NCBI GenBank assembly: GCA_017428635.1
Contig: JAFRQK010000035.1
Span: 21,343-85,342, forward strand
Length of the DNA stretch: 64,000 nt
Origin: Clostridia bacterium
GTDB taxonomy: Bacteria > Bacillota > Clostridia > Oscillospirales > CAG-272
Direction: 5' to 3'
Positions 31,975 through 40,112 of this stretch are shown piece by piece (the stretch's first letter is position 1; each line of letters opens with the position of its first letter). Both the position numbers and the translations under genes were made by a program. The notes below the pieces were generated by a model, which saw nothing but the letters and a program-made list of their open reading frames with translations, was not told the origin of the DNA and searched no databases.

Positions 31975-32175
31975 TTTTGCCCCTCCTTTTTCGGTAACGT
32001 ATATCCAGTATATCACATCCCGGGGCTTATTGCAAAGATAGGGCGTTTGATTATTCGTTGGGCAAATGATATAATTGAGAACAAAAGCAGTACGTTTGAT
32101 TCCGTCCGTTCGGTTTTCAATCGCCGGTTGAAGCGTAGAGCGGAGACCCGCCGCGGCGTTTCAATAACCGGTTGA

Positions 32176-32204
32176 TTGACGGCGCGTCCGGCGTGTGTTA
32201 CCAT
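32176..32204 (+). promoter_or_regulatory. Promoter of XRE gene with overlapping repeat motif
   Basis: TTGACG (32176-32181), 17-nt spacer, TACCAT (32199-32204). Direct repeats TTCAATCGCCGGTTGA (near 32114) and TTCAATAACCGGTTGA (near 32160) precede it; the second runs into the -35 box. Confidence 0.6.
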
Positions 32205-32245
32205 TAAAGCGTCGGCCGGCGAAACAAAACAAAGGAGAAATCAAA

Positions 32246-32911
32246 ATGTTCAATATGTCAGAAGTATCCGAGCGGATTATGCTCGCGAGAAAAAACAAAG
32301 GGATGACTCAGATGGAACTCGCTAACGCGCTCGGGATCTCTTTTCAGGCGGTCTCGAATTGGGAGAGAGGCGTTTCGATGCCCGATATCTCAAATCTCGA
32401 ACCGCTCGCCGAGGTCCTCGGAGTGACCGTCGACGAGATTTTGTCCGACAAAAAAATCACGTCTCTGATCAAGGACGGCGAAATGCCCGATGAGATATCG
32501 GCTGCGGAATTCAACGCCGTGTCTCCGCTTCTCGGACCCGAACAAAACGAGGAGTTGATCAAAAAAATAAACGTGGTAGACACCGCGGACGAAGAGATCA
32601 ACACAGAATCGTTGTGCAAAACGAGAAAAGAGTGTGAGGAGCTTGCTCTGAACGCCTATGAAAACGGACAGATGCCGGTTTTCGCCATGTTCATCTCCCG
32701 TTGTTCCGGCGAATTCATCGATTCGCTCGCAGACAGGGCGTTCGATGAAGGGAAAATACCCTTTTTCGCCATGCTCAGATCCCGTATCCCGGATGAAAAA
32801 AGAGCGTCGCTTTTAAAGCGAGCCGTTGAAAGAGGGGATATGCCCTTCACGGCGATCCTTTCCCCGCGCCACCGCTCAAAAGACCCGGATGATTCCGACG
32901 ACGAAGACTGA
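32246..32911 (+). CDS. XRE-family regulator with repeat-like C-terminal region
   Basis: This 221-residue protein has an N-terminal helix-turn-helix (residues 6-68, MELANALGISFQAVSNWERG). One unit follows of the 30-residue repeat also found in the XRE protein at 34681-35700 (ISAAEFNAVSPLLGPEQNEE), then two short Phe/Met-containing repeats (MPVFAMFISRCS, IPFFAMLRSRIP) and an acidic tail. ATG 32246 follows AAAGGAG. The target is unknown; it is a distant paralogue of the gene beyond the sigma fusion. Confidence 0.85.
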   Translation: MFNMSEVSERIMLARKNKGMTQMELANALGISFQAVSNWERGVSMPDISNLEPLAEVLGVTVDEILSDKKITSLIKDGEMPDEISAAEFNAVSPLLGPEQNEELIKKINVVDTADEEINTESLCKTRKECEELALNAYENGQMPVFAMFISRCSGEFIDSLADRAFDEGKIPFFAMLRSRIPDEKRASLLKRAVERGDMPFTAILSPRHRSKDPDDSDDED

Positions 32912-32939
32912 TCTGATATTCAACAAAAGAACCTAAAAA

Positions 32940-32970
32940 TCGAGGCGGGGACGACGTCCCCGCCTCGATG
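32940..32970. terminator. Hairpin between convergent XRE and sigma-fusion genes
   Basis: CGAGGCGGGGA/TCCCCGCCTCG perfect 11-bp stem, usable in both directions though T runs are weak. Confidence 0.65.
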
Positions 32971-32987
32971 CATTATTGTGGTAACTC

Positions 32988-34613
32988 CTAAGCCTCCGGA
33001 AGCACGTCGCTGAACATGATGAGGTTCGCGGTGACGCGCTCTTTCTCCGTCAGGGGCTTGAACGTACCGTTTTCATAAAGTATTTCAAGCGCCATTATGG
33101 CGGTCATGTTGTCGATGAACGCGCCCGCGTTCCAGTCGACGACCAGATCCTGCATCTGAGGAGGATATCTTTTCGCGGTCTGCATGGCGTATTCAAGCGC
33201 ATAATCGGCAAACCGTTCCTTGATTTTGTCGTCAAGAGGCGGGATCCGGTCGTAGAAATCGGTATCGTCGCCCCTATAAACCATGATCATGACCTTGCCG
33301 TCTTCGTCGATGAATCCGCGCTCTTTCAGACGGGCGAGCTTTTCGGCGTTCGTCACCCGGTCGGTTAGTTTACCGTTTATCAACTCGTATACGTACTCGT
33401 AATCCTCGCCCTGATTGTTTTTCCACGTTCCCGTCCTTGTGTCAAAACGGCTGTCTATCGCCCACGCTTTTACGGCGGGATATTTGTCCGATGCTCTCCA
33501 CATATTCCCGCACGACGAATATTCCCCGTTTGTTTTTGATACGTAATCCGGGTCGGTGCACTCGGAGGCAAGGTTGACGCATGCTATATACGTTCCTCCG
33601 TCAAGTGTTGAAACGCGGTACTTCGCCATATCGTGCTTGACCGAATCGAAGTCTATCGTACACTTATTCGCGATACCGTAAAAGATCGCCGCCGCTTCAA
33701 GCAGCTGCCTGTTGCCGCCGGGGATATAAACGTCTTTCATTCCCTCCACGGCGCGTCTGATCGACGGGACGTACTCGGAGAGGAGTATTTTCGCCGCTTC
33801 GCGTTTCTTTCCCCACGCGGCGTCCGTTTCCTCGTTTGAATACGTGCGGGGGGAGAATTTCACGTAGGTCGTGTACCTTCCGCCTTTCGTTTTTACGATG
33901 AAGCCGTTGTTCTCGAGCAGCTTGATCCTGTCCTCGATAAACACCGGGGTCACGCCGAGTTCCTCGGCGATCTCGCTTTGGTTTTTCGGCTCAAAGTAAA
34001 CGCTGTATACGATATTCAGGTTCAGTTTGTCGCCGAGATAGTATTCCGGGCCGCCGTGCTCTCCCGGAGTTCCGCTGTGCCCGAAATCCACGGCTTCAAC
34101 GGGGTGGATGCCGAGTTCTCCGATCTTTCTTTCCATAGCAAAACCTTCTTTCAGTTCGTTTCTCGCCTTGTTCAGGTGCCACTTCACGGTGCCGACCGGA
34201 ACGGCAAGCCGCGACGCGATCGACCTGACCGGCTCATTCTTGTAGTAAAAACGGAAAACGATCTCGCGCCTTTGCGAAGAGAGAAAAGCGATCTCCCTTC
34301 TCAACCGGTCGATCTCGCCGTCATCGTCCGCGACAGTGTCGTAATACGGGATATCCGCCGTCTCGTCGATAGAGACACCTCTTTGCTTTTTGACCGACGA
34401 CACGTACCTCGCGTACGTATGCTCGCAGATCCGCCAGATATACCCCTCCGGGTTGACGACATCCTCGCTGCCGCGTAAAGCGCGGTATACCTCGGACGTC
34501 ATTTGCGCGGCGAGTTCTTCCGCCTCGCCGTAGGAGAAGGACTTCTTGTAGGCGAAACCGTATATCTTCCCGAGATAATCGGTTATCAGGGCGTCTGCTT
34601 TCGTTTTTTCCAT
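32988..34613 (-). CDS. Sigma-70-family protein fused to winged-helix and unknown C-terminal domains
   Basis: This 541-residue protein has sigma regions 2 and 4 in residues 1-160 (AEELAAQMTSEVYRALRG, VRSIASRLAVPVGTVKWHLNKARNEL). A winged-helix unit follows at about 205-255 (QSEIAEELGVTPVFIEDRIKLLENNGFI), then a 280-residue domain of unknown function. Start 34613 is chosen for its GGGAGA site; an ATG at 34697 overlaps the upstream gene. An internal ATG (34137) after AGAAGG sits at the sigma/winged-helix joint. It lies downstream of the XRE repeat protein, same strand, 67 bases apart. Confidence 0.82.
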   Translation of the reverse strand: MEKTKADALITDYLGKIYGFAYKKSFSYGEAEELAAQMTSEVYRALRGSEDVVNPEGYIWRICEHTYARYVSSVKKQRGVSIDETADIPYYDTVADDDGEIDRLRREIAFLSSQRREIVFRFYYKNEPVRSIASRLAVPVGTVKWHLNKARNELKEGFAMERKIGELGIHPVEAVDFGHSGTPGEHGGPEYYLGDKLNLNIVYSVYFEPKNQSEIAEELGVTPVFIEDRIKLLENNGFIVKTKGGRYTTYVKFSPRTYSNEETDAAWGKKREAAKILLSEYVPSIRRAVEGMKDVYIPGGNRQLLEAAAIFYGIANKCTIDFDSVKHDMAKYRVSTLDGGTYIACVNLASECTDPDYVSKTNGEYSSCGNMWRASDKYPAVKAWAIDSRFDTRTGTWKNNQGEDYEYVYELINGKLTDRVTNAEKLARLKERGFIDEDGKVMIMVYRGDDTDFYDRIPPLDDKIKERFADYALEYAMQTAKRYPPQMQDLVVDWNAGAFIDNMTAIMALEILYENGTFKPLTEKERVTANLIMFSDVLPEA

Positions 34614-34680
34614 TTTTACAGGTCTCCCGAGCGCTCTTGACAATACAGTGCGCCTTTTTGAAAGAAGGTTGGGGATAATT

Positions 34681-35700
34681 TCAGTTTTTTTCCTCATTTT
34701 GGCGTCGTTCCGCCTGTTTCTGTATTCCGCGGGACACTTTTTCGTTGATTTTGCAGATAAGTTCAGATGCTTTTTCGGGCGTAAGGGACTGATCGCCCGA
34801 AGGAAAGCTTCTTATGTCGTGAACACCCGTAATACCTGCGCGGTCGAGTAACTCACCTACTTTATGAGGCGGCAGGAACGCGGCGATAGCATGTACCTCG
34901 TCGAGTCCGAAGTCATCCGGGATGCTCGCGCGATCGACGAGACCGGCGAGTTTATTCGAGGGAAGAAACGGACCGAGACCGATCAGTTCCTCGACGCTGA
35001 ATTCATCGTACGCGCTTATCCGGTCGGCGAGTTCGCCGAGTTTGTACGACGGAAGAAAAGGCGCGAGGGCGTACATTTCCGCGACCCCGAAACCGTCCGG
35101 TATCTTTGCACGGTCGACGAGCTCGGCAAGTTTGTCATGCGAGAAAAACGGGGCGAGATCCATCAAGTCTTCAAGATCGAAGCTTTGACAGGGGTTTATC
35201 CGGTTGACCAGCTTTCCGAGATCGTACGACGACAAAAACGGCGCGAGCGCGTGAAGTTCGTCGATCCCGTAATCGTCGGGGACGTCAGCGACCTCCACGA
35301 GTTCGGCAAGTTTTTCTCTTGTCAGAAACGGGGCGAGCGCCGTGACTTCGTCAATGCCGACTTCTTCTCCGGCGCTGTTTTCAACTCTCTCTTCGAGTTC
35401 GCGAGGCGGGATGATGGGGGCGATCTTAGCCGTTTCGCTGAGCGAGATCGGCTCGCCTCCCATAACCTTTTTTACCGCGTCGGCTTCTTCCCGCTCGTCT
35501 CCGAGCAGTTCGTCAAGCGTCAGTCCGAGTACGTCGCACAGGTCGTTGAATTTGGATATATCCGGCATTGAACGGCATCTTTCCCAGTTCGACACCGCCT
35601 GATAGCTGACTCCCATCTTGTCGGCGAGTTCGGTCTGGGTCATATTCTTTTCGATCCTTGCGGCGCGGATCCTGTCCGCGATTTTTTGAATATCAAACAT
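34681..35700 (-). CDS. XRE-family regulator with seven 30-residue repeats
   Basis: This 339-residue protein has a helix-turn-helix at residues 5-67 (MTQTELADKMGVSYQAVSNWE). From about residue 85 to 294 a 30-residue unit of the type xDELxALAPFLSxxKLxELVDRAxIPDDFG repeats seven times with an exact period; the first unit is degenerate. Such helical repeats usually form a protein-binding solenoid. A basic tail follows. It is probably co-transcribed with the sigma fusion, so the repeats may hold that sigma factor (inference). Confidence 0.88.
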   Translation of the reverse strand: MFDIQKIADRIRAARIEKNMTQTELADKMGVSYQAVSNWERCRSMPDISKFNDLCDVLGLTLDELLGDEREEADAVKKVMGGEPISLSETAKIAPIIPPRELEERVENSAGEEVGIDEVTALAPFLTREKLAELVEVADVPDDYGIDELHALAPFLSSYDLGKLVNRINPCQSFDLEDLMDLAPFFSHDKLAELVDRAKIPDGFGVAEMYALAPFLPSYKLGELADRISAYDEFSVEELIGLGPFLPSNKLAGLVDRASIPDDFGLDEVHAIAAFLPPHKVGELLDRAGITGVHDIRSFPSGDQSLTPEKASELICKINEKVSRGIQKQAERRQNEEKN

Positions 35701-35750
35701 TGTCGGTTCTCCTTTTCATTTTTTGCGCAGGTGGCGCCCCCTACGCTTTC

Positions 35751-35779
35751 AGTCTAACATCCGAGCCGCAACCGGTCAA
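35751..35779 (-). promoter_or_regulatory. Promoter of the XRE repeat gene
   Basis: Minus strand TTGACC (35774-35779), 17-nt spacer, TAGACT (35751-35756). The -35 lies within TTGATTGACCGG, closely matching GGTTGATTGACGG at the promoter of the 32246 XRE gene. Confidence 0.6.
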
Positions 35780-35824
35780 TCAAGAGATGCTTTAGTTGAC
35801 TCAAACTTTACAAAAGCGACGGTT

Positions 35825-36436
35825 TTATCTGGGTTCGTAAAGCTTGAACTCCGATTCCGTCATCACAACGACGCCGGATTTTCCAGGCGGGCTTTCTCTA
35901 TTCGCAGACAACCAGATCCCCTCGTCGAGTCCTTCGATCATCGCGGGCTTGCCCTTGATAACGACGATCACGGATTCGTCCGCCTTTTTCTCCGGTCTTA
36001 CGAGAACGTATTTTTCGACGGAGGGCTTCGTTACTCCACCCGCTATGTGATACTGTTTCCAGTAAACGGACCCGTCGCCCTCGCAGCAGATATTCGTCGC
36101 TTTTGACGCCGCTCTTTTCGAGAAATAGACGGTATATTTCCGACCGCTGAAAACGAAACCGATCTTTTTGACTCTTTCGTTCTCTTCGATCTGATTTCCG
36201 TATGCGCGGCAATAGCGATAGAGCGAAAGGGTGTTTTCATCGACGCATTCCATAATACTCCCGACGTCGCACGAAAGGGCGGCGCAGATCTTCGAGAGCG
36301 TGTCCGTCGTGACCGTCTCGTTCTTCACGAGTTTGCCTATCACGCGGGAACTGAGGCCCGTCAGTTCCATCAGGTCGGATTTTGACAGTCCTTTCTCCGC
36401 CAACAGTTTCCACAGTTTGGAATAATCCATACACAT
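35825..36436 (-). CDS. Cro/C1-type DNA-binding protein with unknown C-terminal domain
   Basis: This 203-residue protein has an N-terminal helix-turn-helix of the HTH_26 type (LWKLLAEKGLSKSDLMELTGLSSRVIGKLVKNE, residues 6-62) and a beta-rich C-terminal domain of about 130 residues. The first ATG (36436) is favoured because GGAGG ends 8 bases before it. Transcribed alone toward the XRE repeat gene; upstream lies the AT-rich gap before the toxin-antitoxin operon. Confidence 0.82.
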   Translation of the reverse strand: MCMDYSKLWKLLAEKGLSKSDLMELTGLSSRVIGKLVKNETVTTDTLSKICAALSCDVGSIMECVDENTLSLYRYCRAYGNQIEENERVKKIGFVFSGRKYTVYFSKRAASKATNICCEGDGSVYWKQYHIAGGVTKPSVEKYVLVRPEKKADESVIVVIKGKPAMIEGLDEGIWLSANRESPPGKSGVVVMTESEFKLYEPR

Positions 36437-36621
36437 ATTCGTCACCTCCGCATACTCTATTATACTCAAAAGCACGGAAAAGTCAATAATAGTTTACGAT
36501 AGTAAATAATTTAATGCGAATATGAAGGTTCTAATGTCATTATTAAAGCATGATTTATAGATTAAAAGTATAATATTGCAAAACAATGCAAAACAAATTA
36601 CTAAAAACGAATGACAATGTG

Positions 36622-36650
36622 TTGACAACCAACCGGATTTGGGGTATAAT
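36622..36650 (+). promoter_or_regulatory. Consensus promoter of the dinJ-yafQ operon
   Basis: TTGACA (36622-36627), 17-nt spacer, TATAAT (36645-36650). The rest of the 244-base gap (36437-36621) is AT-rich without other features. Confidence 0.88.
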
Positions 36651-36680
36651 AATACTGCAATATTGAGAGGAGGTGCTTTT

Positions 36681-36962
36681 ATGGCCACAACAAATATCAA
36701 CGTTCGTGTCGATTCCGAACTGAAACAGTCGGCCGAGGCCTTGTTTGACGATCTCGGCCTCAATATGTCCGCGGCGATCACGATGTTTTTGAAAAGCGCC
36801 GTCAGCCATGACGGTATCCCGTTTGACGTCAAGCGTTTTACTCCTAACGCAGATACCCGCGCGGCACTGGCGGAGTATGAAGAGATGAAGAAAAACCCCG
36901 GGAAATACAAACGTTACGATTCTTTTGACGATCTGATGTCCGAGGTGATTTCGGATGCTTAA
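36681..36962 (+). CDS. dinJ: RelB/DinJ-family antitoxin
   Basis: This 93-residue protein has the ribbon-helix-helix start typical of DinJ (TTNINVRVDSELKQSAEALFDDLGLNMSAAITMFL), which binds the operon promoter, and an acidic C-terminal segment that would wrap the toxin. ATG follows GAGGAGG. It overlaps the toxin gene by 8 bases. Confidence 0.93.
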   Translation: MATTNINVRVDSELKQSAEALFDDLGLNMSAAITMFLKSAVSHDGIPFDVKRFTPNADTRAALAEYEEMKKNPGKYKRYDSFDDLMSEVISDA

Positions 36963-37227
36963 AATAGTATCGTCCAATCAGTTCAAGAAGGACTTAAAAC
37001 TTGCGATAAAACGCGGATTGAAAATTGAAAAACTGCGTGACGTCGTCAACTCACTTGCCAGACAGGAGATTCTTGACGAGAAATTCCGTGATCACGTCCT
37101 TACCGGGGAATACCGCGGCTTTCGCGAATGCCATATTGAGCCGGACTGGCTGCTTGTTTATCGGGTGGATGAGGGTGAACTTGAGCTTTTTCTGTTCAGA
37201 ACGGGAAGTCACTCGGATCTGTTTTGA
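36955..37227 (+). CDS. yafQ: YafQ-family mRNA interferase toxin
   Basis: This 90-residue protein has the complete set of positions known to matter in E. coli YafQ: His47, His60, Asp64, Trp65, Arg82, His86 and Phe90. The toxin cuts mRNA on the ribosome when freed from DinJ. Full length with an intact operon, so probably active. Confidence 0.93.
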   Translation: MLKIVSSNQFKKDLKLAIKRGLKIEKLRDVVNSLARQEILDEKFRDHVLTGEYRGFRECHIEPDWLLVYRVDEGELELFLFRTGSHSDLF

Positions 37228-37242
37228 TCAGCGGGTAAAAAA

Positions 37243-37275
37243 TGAGGCGGGGATCTTAAAGATCCTCGCCTTACT
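37243..37275. terminator. Terminator between yafQ and the convergent beta-helix gene
   Basis: GAGGCGGGGATCT/AGATCCTCGCC hairpin followed by CTTTTTT on the plus strand; A-rich on the other side. Confidence 0.75.
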
Positions 37276-37280
37276 CTTTT

Positions 37281-38849
37281 TTATTCCAGAACGGCTTCGA
37301 CGTCTTCTTTTATCACCACCGGTTCGCCTTTACAGACGATCCTGTTCCGCCGGACGATCGCGCGCTTCGTATCCGCGACGATTATCCCGTGCTCGCACTC
37401 GGGGCACTCGATTTCGTTGTCCTCGATCACGACGGTCCCGTGGACCGGTTTGTGTACCTCGGCGTCCATATAGACGCCGATCCCGCCGCAGAGATTTTCC
37501 CGGCGGTCGTTGTTCGAAAACCGGCAATTCCTTATCGTGACGTTCTCGGAGTTGATCCCCTCCGCCCATCCGGACTCCGCCGCGATCTTGACGCCGAGTT
37601 CGAAAACGTCGGAGATCTCGCAGTTCTCGATAAGCGCCTCGCGCGACTTGATGAGGATCGAGCGGGCGAAGTGGCTCCTCGCTCGGCAGTTGACGAACTC
37701 CACGCGCGGGACCTGATCGGGGTCGGCGAGCAGCATCCCGTCAAGGTCTTCGGGCAGTTCGCGGTCGAGCGTGACGCGGCATCTGTTTTCCCCGACGATC
37801 GCCGCTTCCTCGACGCGGTACGTGTCGAGCGGAGCGCACGAGGACGCCTCAGTCAGCTCCATCCTGTCGCCCTTTTCCGGGCAGTCGGTATTCTGCGTGT
37901 GCGTTCCGTCAGGCGCGCGGACCTCGAGCGTCACGGTACGTCCCTCGACCTCGCAGATCGAATAATAATAAGTGTGAACGTTGATCGAGTCGTCTCCCTG
38001 ACCTTCGAACTCGCACCCGTCGAGGCGGACGAGACCGCGGCACGACGCGAAGTGAGTCGCGTCGGTCGTCGTTGAAAAATGTTCGCCCTCGGACGGCACG
38101 ACGAAAAGGCGGTTGACGGTCACGTTCGTCGCGTGGAACGCCGTGATCCCCATGCCGGGGTGGGTGTGTATCGTTATATCCTCGAGCAGAACGTCACGCG
38201 CCTCCTCGACGAGGACGGCGGGTCTGCCGTGGAATACGTGGCAGATATAGAATTCGTCGCCCTCCCTGACGACGCCCGGGACGGTCGGCGCGCCGATCCC
38301 GTGATGCGGGTCGACGTACTTGAAATCGCCGATACGGCAGATCGAGTGCGGTATCAGCCGTCCCTCTTTTTGCGAGTACAGAGCGGAACGCAGAAACGGC
38401 ATCGTCGCCGTTATCTCATCGGGGAATTCGAGCGTGACGCGATCTCCGTCGAACCCGGTGACGACGCCCTTCGAGTACGGTTTTCTTTTCAGGTCTACCG
38501 TAAGCCCGCGGACGGTCACGCCGGCGCATTCTCTGATCGAGATCTCCTCCATGAATCCGTCGACGAGCAGCGTCGCGCCGTACGCCTCGACCGTCGAGTT
38601 CACGTGACCTTTGAAATCGAGCCCGCGATCGTATACGTAATCGGGCGTGAACATCACATTTTGCGGGTTTTCGCCGTATTCTCCCGCCATGACGGCGCGC
38701 TGCGCCTCGCGGGCGCGCTCGGTCGTGATATTATAGACCCCCGGCTCGACGTGAAGCGTCGTTCCCGGGTTGTCCCTCATAAAGGAGAGCGCCTCTGCGA
38801 ACCGTTCGCGGTCGTCGCCGCCCTCGAAAGAGGAGAGAGATATCCTCAT
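37281..38849 (-). CDS. Right-handed beta-helix protein, GH110-like
   Basis: This 522-residue protein without a signal peptide opens with the pattern of polysaccharide-active beta-helix enzymes (GGDDRERFAEALSF...LHVEPGVYNI). It contains the stretch TTTDATHFASCRGLVRLDG and FEGQGDDSINVHTY, close to GH110 alpha-galactosidase active-site sequence. If so it would cut terminal alpha-galactose from glycans inside the cell. The start overlaps the previous stop (ATGA), coupling it to a geranylgeranyl-reductase-type flavoprotein. Enzyme class is probable, substrate not proven. Confidence 0.72.
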   Translation of the reverse strand: MRISLSSFEGGDDRERFAEALSFMRDNPGTTLHVEPGVYNITTERAREAQRAVMAGEYGENPQNVMFTPDYVYDRGLDFKGHVNSTVEAYGATLLVDGFMEEISIRECAGVTVRGLTVDLKRKPYSKGVVTGFDGDRVTLEFPDEITATMPFLRSALYSQKEGRLIPHSICRIGDFKYVDPHHGIGAPTVPGVVREGDEFYICHVFHGRPAVLVEEARDVLLEDITIHTHPGMGITAFHATNVTVNRLFVVPSEGEHFSTTTDATHFASCRGLVRLDGCEFEGQGDDSINVHTYYYSICEVEGRTVTLEVRAPDGTHTQNTDCPEKGDRMELTEASSCAPLDTYRVEEAAIVGENRCRVTLDRELPEDLDGMLLADPDQVPRVEFVNCRARSHFARSILIKSREALIENCEISDVFELGVKIAAESGWAEGINSENVTIRNCRFSNNDRRENLCGGIGVYMDAEVHKPVHGTVVIEDNEIECPECEHGIIVADTKRAIVRRNRIVCKGEPVVIKEDVEAVLE

Positions 38850-39982
38850 ACTTTGCCTTCCTTGTACCCTCTGTATATCTCGAGCACGCGCGAATACGAA
38901 TAGTTCATTTCCGCGATCATGTTGTCGCAGAAAAAGCCGGTAAAGGCGTTCTTGCCGCCGATCGCGCGGCGGAAGAGCGCGGCGGGCGCGTTTTTAAGAT
39001 ATTTGACGCGGAATTTGTCCGTTTCAACGACGAATTTCGCGATCGGTCCGACTTTTTCAAGATACGACTTTTTGAAGTCGGGCGTCTGAGCGGCTTCCCC
39101 TGCGGCGACGCCGCTCGAGAGGGCGAAATAGATCCCCTCGCCGGTCACCTGATCGACGAATCCCGCCGCGTCGCCCGCAAGAACGACGGAGTCGGCCCCT
39201 TTTCTCTGATCGACCGGTCTTCCGAACGGCAAAAACGCGCCTCTCATCTTGTATTTGTCCGGGTCCGCGCCGAGAGAGGCGACGTATTCGCGCAGCAGAT
39301 CGTCGTAACGGCGGTCCTTTTTGCTCTTGCCTCCGAGGCCGATGCAGTAGTCGTCCCCCGACGGAAAGACCCAGACGTACCCGTTTTTCACGAAGCCGAA
39401 GTCGATCACGACGCGCTCTTTTATATCGAGGTCCGCTTTCGGGACGTACGTCTCGGTGCAGAACGCGAGCTCCGGCGCCTCGAATCCGAGCGCGCGCCTC
39501 GACGGGCTCAGCGCGCCGTCGGCGACGACGAGGCGGCGGTATTTCACCCGCCCGCCGTCCGAGAGGGTGAGCGTTCTGTTTTCGGCGTCGAGATCCTCGA
39601 CGGTCGTTTCTTCGAGAAGCGTCCCGCCGATCGATTGGAATTTTTTAACGAGATAGTCGTCGAACGTGACGCGTCTCACGGAGCGCAGCTTCTTTTCGAC
39701 CTTCGAGCCGGCAAGACGCTCGCCGCCGTAAAAGAGATCGAGCCGGTCGCTCACGTCGCAGAAAACGTCGCCGAGGTCGGACGCGTCGACGGGGTCGACG
39801 AGGAGCGTCTCGGTCAGGACGCGGTAAGTCTTTTCGGTGAGAAGACCGCCGCACGTCTTGTTCCGCGGGAAACGGCTCTTGTCGATCAGGACGTTCGCGA
39901 TCCCCGCCTTTTGCAGAGTGATACCGCACGCCGACCCGGCGGGTCCCGCGCCTATCACGGCGACTTCAACGTCGTAGTTCAT
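38846..39982 (-). CDS. Geranylgeranyl reductase family flavoprotein
   Basis: This 378-residue protein has an FAD Rossmann motif (VAVIGAGPAGSACGITL), FPRNKTCGGLLTEKTY and LAGDAAGFVDQVTGEGIYFAL, all typical of the GGR family. Members reduce isoprenoid double bonds or act on other lipids. First gene of the two-gene operon with the beta-helix protein. Substrate unclear. Confidence 0.88.
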   Translation of the reverse strand: MNYDVEVAVIGAGPAGSACGITLQKAGIANVLIDKSRFPRNKTCGGLLTEKTYRVLTETLLVDPVDASDLGDVFCDVSDRLDLFYGGERLAGSKVEKKLRSVRRVTFDDYLVKKFQSIGGTLLEETTVEDLDAENRTLTLSDGGRVKYRRLVVADGALSPSRRALGFEAPELAFCTETYVPKADLDIKERVVIDFGFVKNGYVWVFPSGDDYCIGLGGKSKKDRRYDDLLREYVASLGADPDKYKMRGAFLPFGRPVDQRKGADSVVLAGDAAGFVDQVTGEGIYFALSSGVAAGEAAQTPDFKKSYLEKVGPIAKFVVETDKFRVKYLKNAPAALFRRAIGGKNAFTGFFCDNMIAEMNYSYSRVLEIYRGYKEGKV

Positions 39983-40076
39983 ATACTATAACTCCGTGCA
40001 GATTTATTCTTACTTATAGGATAACACACGATCCGCCGTTTTTCAACAAACGCCGCGGTATTTTTACATTGAAAAA

Positions 40077-40104
40077 AACCTCCCCGTATGGAGAGGTTTT
40101 TTGC
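40077..40104 (-). terminator. Terminator after the SLH protein gene
   Basis: AACCTCTCCATACGGGGAGGTT on the minus strand (40077-40098), a strong stem, followed by six Ts; 15 bases after the stop. Confidence 0.9.
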
Positions 40105-40112
40105 GTTGTCGA

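Noticed and set aside
36437-36910. Minus-strand frames opposite dinJ
   Set aside because: Shadows of the antitoxin gene and its promoter.
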